From Plantago major (lineage: Eukaryota > Streptophyta > Magnoliopsida > Lamiales > Plantaginaceae): a DNA stretch of 64,000 nt. This document shows positions 59,800 to 64,000 of this stretch, one piece after another; position 1 is the stretch's first letter, and the number at the start of each line of letters is the position of its first letter. Made by a program: the position numbers and the translations under genes. Where the stretch lies: positions 22,882,765 through 22,946,764 of the forward strand of contig CM048840.1 in NCBI GenBank assembly GCA_026545765.1, written 5' to 3'. Below the pieces are notes generated by a model. The model worked only from the letters and a program-made list of their open reading frames with translations, was not told the origin of the DNA and did not search any database.

Positions 59800-62530
59800 A
59801 TTGCACAAATAAAATTTTATTGATTTGATGGGTGCGGGTACAATTCTCTATTACAATCATCTGATTCTAGTATTCTAATGCGGCGAACTTGGATCTTCAA
59901 AGTCTTCGCTTTAGGATTTTATGACTTCAAGGTCGAGGAAACGATGATTCGGGGGCTTATTGGCTTAATCTCGAATCAAATCGCGAACTTGAAAGTGTTT
60001 GGGGCGGACGATAACGAACTTCTTGAGAGACGGATGAACTCCACGAAGAACGCTTCTAGATCATCACGGAATTTGGCCTTTGATCTTCTGTAGATGGAGT
60101 TTGGCCTTCAGGAAACGTTTCTTCAAGGGCTTCTTAACTTGATCTTGGATCGAACGTTGCTTTTGGCTTGAATTTGATGAAGAACTTCAAGAACTCTGTT
60201 CGGGCTTCTTCAGAACTTTTGGATTTTGATCTTCCTTTGCGGCGGTTGATCTTCCAATATCGTTTCTCCAAGTGTGCGAGGACTTCTTCTTGGATCAAAC
60301 GAAGGTTTTGCTTCAGTTGCCGGAAGAACTTCTTGAATGCTTCTTCGAACTTCAAAGCCGGATCTTCAAAGGATGAGAGGATTTGTGGGCACTTGCTCTG
60401 TTGGTCCAGATAACGGCAAAGTAAAAGACTAGAGGGGGGTGAATAGTCTTTTAAAACTTTTGTCGATAAACACGGTTTCTCAGATATCTGTGAAGATATC
60501 TGATACTTATTTTCAGAGAGCGGAAGACTTTTCTGTGATAAGTGCACGTGCTCAGCAAGATAGGTGTAAATACTTTGCAGGGTAAATAAAGCAAGTAATA
60601 ATATGCATAAAGTAAATAACACAAGTCTTTTTATAGTGGTATCTGAAGGTGGCGTAATCCTTCAACTAATCCACTTCGGCCTTTCTCAGACCTAGAATCC
60701 ACTAAGACAGATAATTGAGGTAACCTTACAAGTATCTTCTCTCGATTCCTAACTACACTAGGTTCCCAACCAAGTATTCCCCCTGAATTATTCCCTGGCT
60801 TTCACAGCCAAGTACTTCATGTACTCAAAAACCTCTTTCCTGGAGTTGTTCCTTAGTTTTCCAAACTAAGTACTTCCTGTACTCCACGCCAATTAAGGTG
60901 TTGGTTAAGGTAGTTTGTCAGGTGAGCTTCTTTATTAACTTGTTCAGTTATGCAGATAGCTTTGAGAATCAAGTATACTTAATACACTTTGCAATGTATG
61001 GTATCTTGTTCTTTACTGACCCAAGTCTATGATAAATGTTCAAGAGAATGAATCTCAGATATCAAATCTTAATTCAACTCTTTCACAAATAGCAATGCTT
61101 GTTAAGGATCAGGACACTTAGAACTTTTGTACTACTTAGAATCAAGAGCTTTGGTCGCAAAAGAAATCTTGAAGGTAAGTAGTGTGCTTGAGAGAGCTTG
61201 TGTGAGAGTATTCAATGCAAGTTCAGTGTTCTAATGTGTAAGTTTTGTGTGTGTTCTCAAGCAGTCTAAGTGTTGATATTTATAGATGAATTTGAGTGCC
61301 GTTTGAATAGTATCTGTTAGGCTTAAATCAAATTCAAACTACTGATATCTGAGTATAGTACTGTAGTACGTTTGTCTTCTTCTTCAGAAGCTACCGTTTT
61401 TGTTCAGACATTACTGTCCGCGCATTTAATGCATTGTACTATACTTTGTCCTGTAGTGCCAACGGAACTATGCATGGTATTAGAGATCTTATACTATCAG
61501 AGTTTTCTGATGCTTTGCATGTCCTTTTCCAGAGATTATCACAACTCCATATACCACTTGTTGAAACAATTTGTTATAATATATTTCTTTTCAGAAACAT
61601 AGTTTATGTCCAAGGTATCTGAGTGTAGATATCTGTGGGCACTTTCCTCGTTTCAGAAACCTTTTATTTCTCAGATATCTTTTGCAATACTGTTTATTTA
61701 AAAACGCTTGTGTCTTCAAGATATCTGGTCAAAGGTATCTGAAAACCCTTATCTTCAGCAATCTTGTGCAGTCTTCAAATCTTCAAATCCGTTGAACTTT
61801 TCCTACTGGATGCCTTCTTCTTGGTCTTCTTTAGAGGAATAAAAATTACATTCAGAGACCTAACATCCTATACAAGATTTGCTAGACTATCATACTTAGT
61901 GAGATTCCTCTTTTACAGTGTTCAAGTGAACCAAGAGTACTAACCACCTTTCTGAGCTAAGATAAGTCATTAGGTTGCTGATCAAAATTTAAACAGATAT
62001 TCCTAACATGCTCTTCACTTCTTCTCTTCTTTACTTCTCCTTTTCTTCTTCACTTCTTATCTCCTTCTTCCAATTTGATGGAAGACCTCTATTTATAGAT
62101 GTGGAAGAGGGGTAAGGATGGAAATCCATTTTTTGAAGAGGGGTAAGAATGGAAATCCATTTTTTAAAGCTTTTTCCTTTTCTTGAATAATTGCATCACA
62201 TGTATGATGTGTCGCGATCTCATTGGTCGAATTATCTCCTTCTTCATGTCTTGATTTAATTGGAAGTATGAATTTTGACATCATCCTTTTAACGTGGCGA
62301 CGTTTGATCGGCTTTAAACTTTTCGAGTATTCAAATCGTTTTTAATGCAAAGTAATCGAAAATACTCCATATTTTGTACGTGGCGCAATTTGATAGGACA
62401 TAAATGGAGCGTATTAAAATCGATTAATTTACCATACTATTTTGGAATAGAATTTGGTAAAATTCCAATTAAATACAGTAAATTAAATTTAATGATTTTA
62501 ATAATTTATTCGACACATTTTGCGAGTCTA
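59800..62530 (-). repeat. LTR-like sequence of a different retroelement, split by the Sirevirus solo LTR
   Basis: On the minus strand the right part has a TATA box (TCTATAAATAG, about 62089-62099) followed by a leader rich in GAAGAAG. The left part (60394 to about 59800) continues with GAAG/CTTC-rich sequence and ends in A/T-rich DNA with AATAAAATTT. Without the solo LTR and one copy of TGCTC, the two halves join smoothly. Outer ends are not fixed. Confidence 0.35.
60399..62008 (-). mobile_element. solo LTR of the Sirevirus family, reverse orientation
   Basis: It is the reverse complement of the 5' LTR of the large element over its full length, starting TGTTGGTCCAGATAAC and ending ATATTCCTAACA (1610 bp). 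It is flanked by a perfect target duplication TGCTC (60394-60398 and 62009-62013). It has two of the 58-bp internal units where the 5' LTR has three. No internal retrotransposon sequence is attached, so it arose by LTR-LTR recombination. Confidence 0.92.
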
Positions 62531-62799
62531 CATTCTCACACACTGACTCAGATCCAATCGCCGAGATGGTAACCAAATTCCTTCAATCGGTTCCCTGCCA
62601 AGCAGATATTGTATGCCATGACTCTCATTATCTCTTTAATTTCTTTTTTACAGGAAAACAGAGGAAATAATGTAGATGCACAAACTGAGGTCCCTTTCTT
62701 TTGCGTTTTGAATGCATTGGCTCTCTGTTGCTCGTAGAAATGAGGGATTCGTATGATTTCTTACATTCGAACATTGGTAAGTACCTCATTTTCTTGCAG
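62014..62799. other. intergenic DNA, nothing firmly recognised
   Basis: An exon-like ATG at 62571 (MVTKFLQSVPCQ) and a stretch after TTTTTTACAG at 62654 (ENRGNNVDAQTEVP) could be gene fragments, but I cannot assign them. Confidence 0.35.
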
Positions 62800-62877
62800 A
62801 AGATCCTTCCTGTGTCCACATACTACTCCAGGATCACCATTAAGAGACTTGCTGATATATTATGCCTTACCATCCAG
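62800..62877 (+). pseudogene. fragment of the PCI domain of 26S proteasome subunit RPN5
   Basis: Between an acceptor (TTCTTGCAG) and a donor (CAG|GTAACT) the frame reads KILPVSTYYSRITIKRLADI then LCLTIQ. This is the winged-helix part of the PCI domain of RPN5 (normally ...SKYYSRITLKRLAELLCLT...). Preceding and following RPN5 exons are not visible in the window, and the upstream joint is disturbed, so it is most likely a captured or duplicated fragment. A gene continuing past the window's end cannot be excluded. Confidence 0.6.
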
Positions 62878-62880
62878 GTA

Positions 62881-64000
62881 ACTAACTCTCTCCATTCCTT
62901 GCTACTTTGTGTAGTAATTGCCCATCTTCCATTGGGTTATGGTTTTTCCATTCATTATAGCCTTTTTTTTTTGGCTAAACGAATGAATCATAGAAATTTG
63001 AATAGTATTCTGGAACTAGAAGACTATTACAGACACAAAAGATATCAATAGCTAAATAGAGATTGGGTTATGTAGCTAAATAGAGATTGGGGTATGTTAA
63101 ATGCATGATACTTTTTTATTTTTACTAAACGCATGATACTTTTTTATTTTTACTAAATGTATGACATTTTGTATACTGTAAAAAACTCTTTATTTATTAG
63201 AAATGGTAGAGGTGGTTCCAATTTTTTTTTTGGTCATAAAACCCTCAAATCTCAAAATCTTTAAAGTATATGAATGTATACAATAAAACATAAATATATA
63301 TATATATATTATAAAAACAATGTCGAACAAGTATTTGCCAGATTATACGATCATGAATATTAAAATGTATATATTGTTTTAGTTTGATTCTTATAATCAT
63401 TAATGATATTCTATTACGTTAAAATTAGCTGAAATTTGATCGAAAACAATCCAAAAATTAAAAAATATTGAAAAAACAGTCCATAATATATGTCTAGCAG
63501 CCTCAAGTATGCCAAACCAGCCACCTGACAGCTTGTAAGCAGTCAGATCGCGCTCTGGTGTGCAAATACTTGGATGTGATCATAAGATTTTTCCTCATCA
63601 TATTAATGGTAAATTATCATTTATACATGAATTTCACTACATATGATACGGATTTTCCAGTTACTTTTTCTTGTGAATTATAATTTCTATATGTTCCTTT
63701 CTTTCTCTCATTAAAAAATATAATTTCACGATTTTCTTATGTGAACATATTTCCATGGGCGAATGGATTCTCTAGTTATTTTATCTTCCTCTTCTTTTTT
63801 TTAAATTCTTTTATTATTGTAAAATGTTAATGTTTTTCTTATTATTTTTATTTTTCCGTGTGCAAGATCACTTTTGTTGTGAATTGTGAGTTCATTCTCT
63901 TATTTTGTTATTCATTTTAGCATCCTTACTCCTCCTCCTCCTACTATAACTTCAATGTATATCATTACAATTTATTTTCTTATTTTTTTTCCTTAATATG
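62881..64000. other. AT-rich DNA to the end of the window, nothing recognised
   Basis: A 21-bp near-repeat (CATGATACTTTTTTATTTTTAC, two to three copies at about 63105-63165) and a TA microsatellite at about 63294-63310 are the only features. Confidence 0.5.

Noticed and set aside
60168-60413. 81-codon plus-strand frame near the solo LTR
   Set aside because: It runs through CTTC-rich repeat sequence into the LTR and shows no domain.

Overview
The window is nuclear DNA of a flowering plant, probably a eudicot. It has spliced genes with GT-AG introns, AT-rich intergenic DNA, and many plant-type transposable elements (Ty1/copia, a 5S-bearing TRIM, CACTA, hAT-like and Stowaway-like MITEs, a tRNA-derived SINE). 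The reading frame at the env position of the copia element resembles proteins I associate with Lamiales genomes; that placement is a weak inference.

Layout. 1-1301: a decayed C1A (papain-like) protease fragment lying between two copies of a duplicated segment. 1302-17726: one large Sirevirus-type Ty1/copia retrotransposon of about 16.4 kb. It has a 1.6 kb 5' LTR, a PBS (TGGTATCAGAGC), decayed gag and pol, then a 7 kb accessory region with its own promoter-like sequence and a multi-exon coding unit, a PPT and a 3'-truncated 3' LTR. 17727-25140: repeat-rich DNA with an orphan first exon of a nucleotide-sugar transporter, MITEs, and a Cassandra-type solo LTR with a perfect 5-bp target duplication. 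25140-29600 (+): a gene like TSL-kinase interacting protein 1. 30223-30462 (-): a DUF3511 protein. 30490-38300: repeat-dominated DNA. 38330-46813 (-): a complete 13-exon EME1 gene. 50374-50741 (+): a two-exon RGF/GOLVEN/CLEL peptide precursor. 52090-58472 (-): a 10-exon UBP27-type deubiquitinase gene with a 1.87 kb solo LTR in one intron. 58980-64000: nested MITEs, a solo LTR of the same Sirevirus family in inverted orientation with a perfect TSD, and an RPN5 PCI-domain fragment.

The five host genes have unrelated roles: Tousled kinase partner, unknown DUF3511 protein, meiotic/repair nuclease subunit, sulfated peptide hormone, and organelle-anchored deubiquitinase. They do not form a cluster. 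Splice sites were set by eye and checked by codon phase across every exon joint in the spliced genes.

The most unusual unit is the accessory region of the Sirevirus (about 10.46-16.17 kb). It encodes a promoter-preceded protein split by at least five short introns, with symmetric phase-0 exons of similar composition, inside an element that should replicate through RNA.
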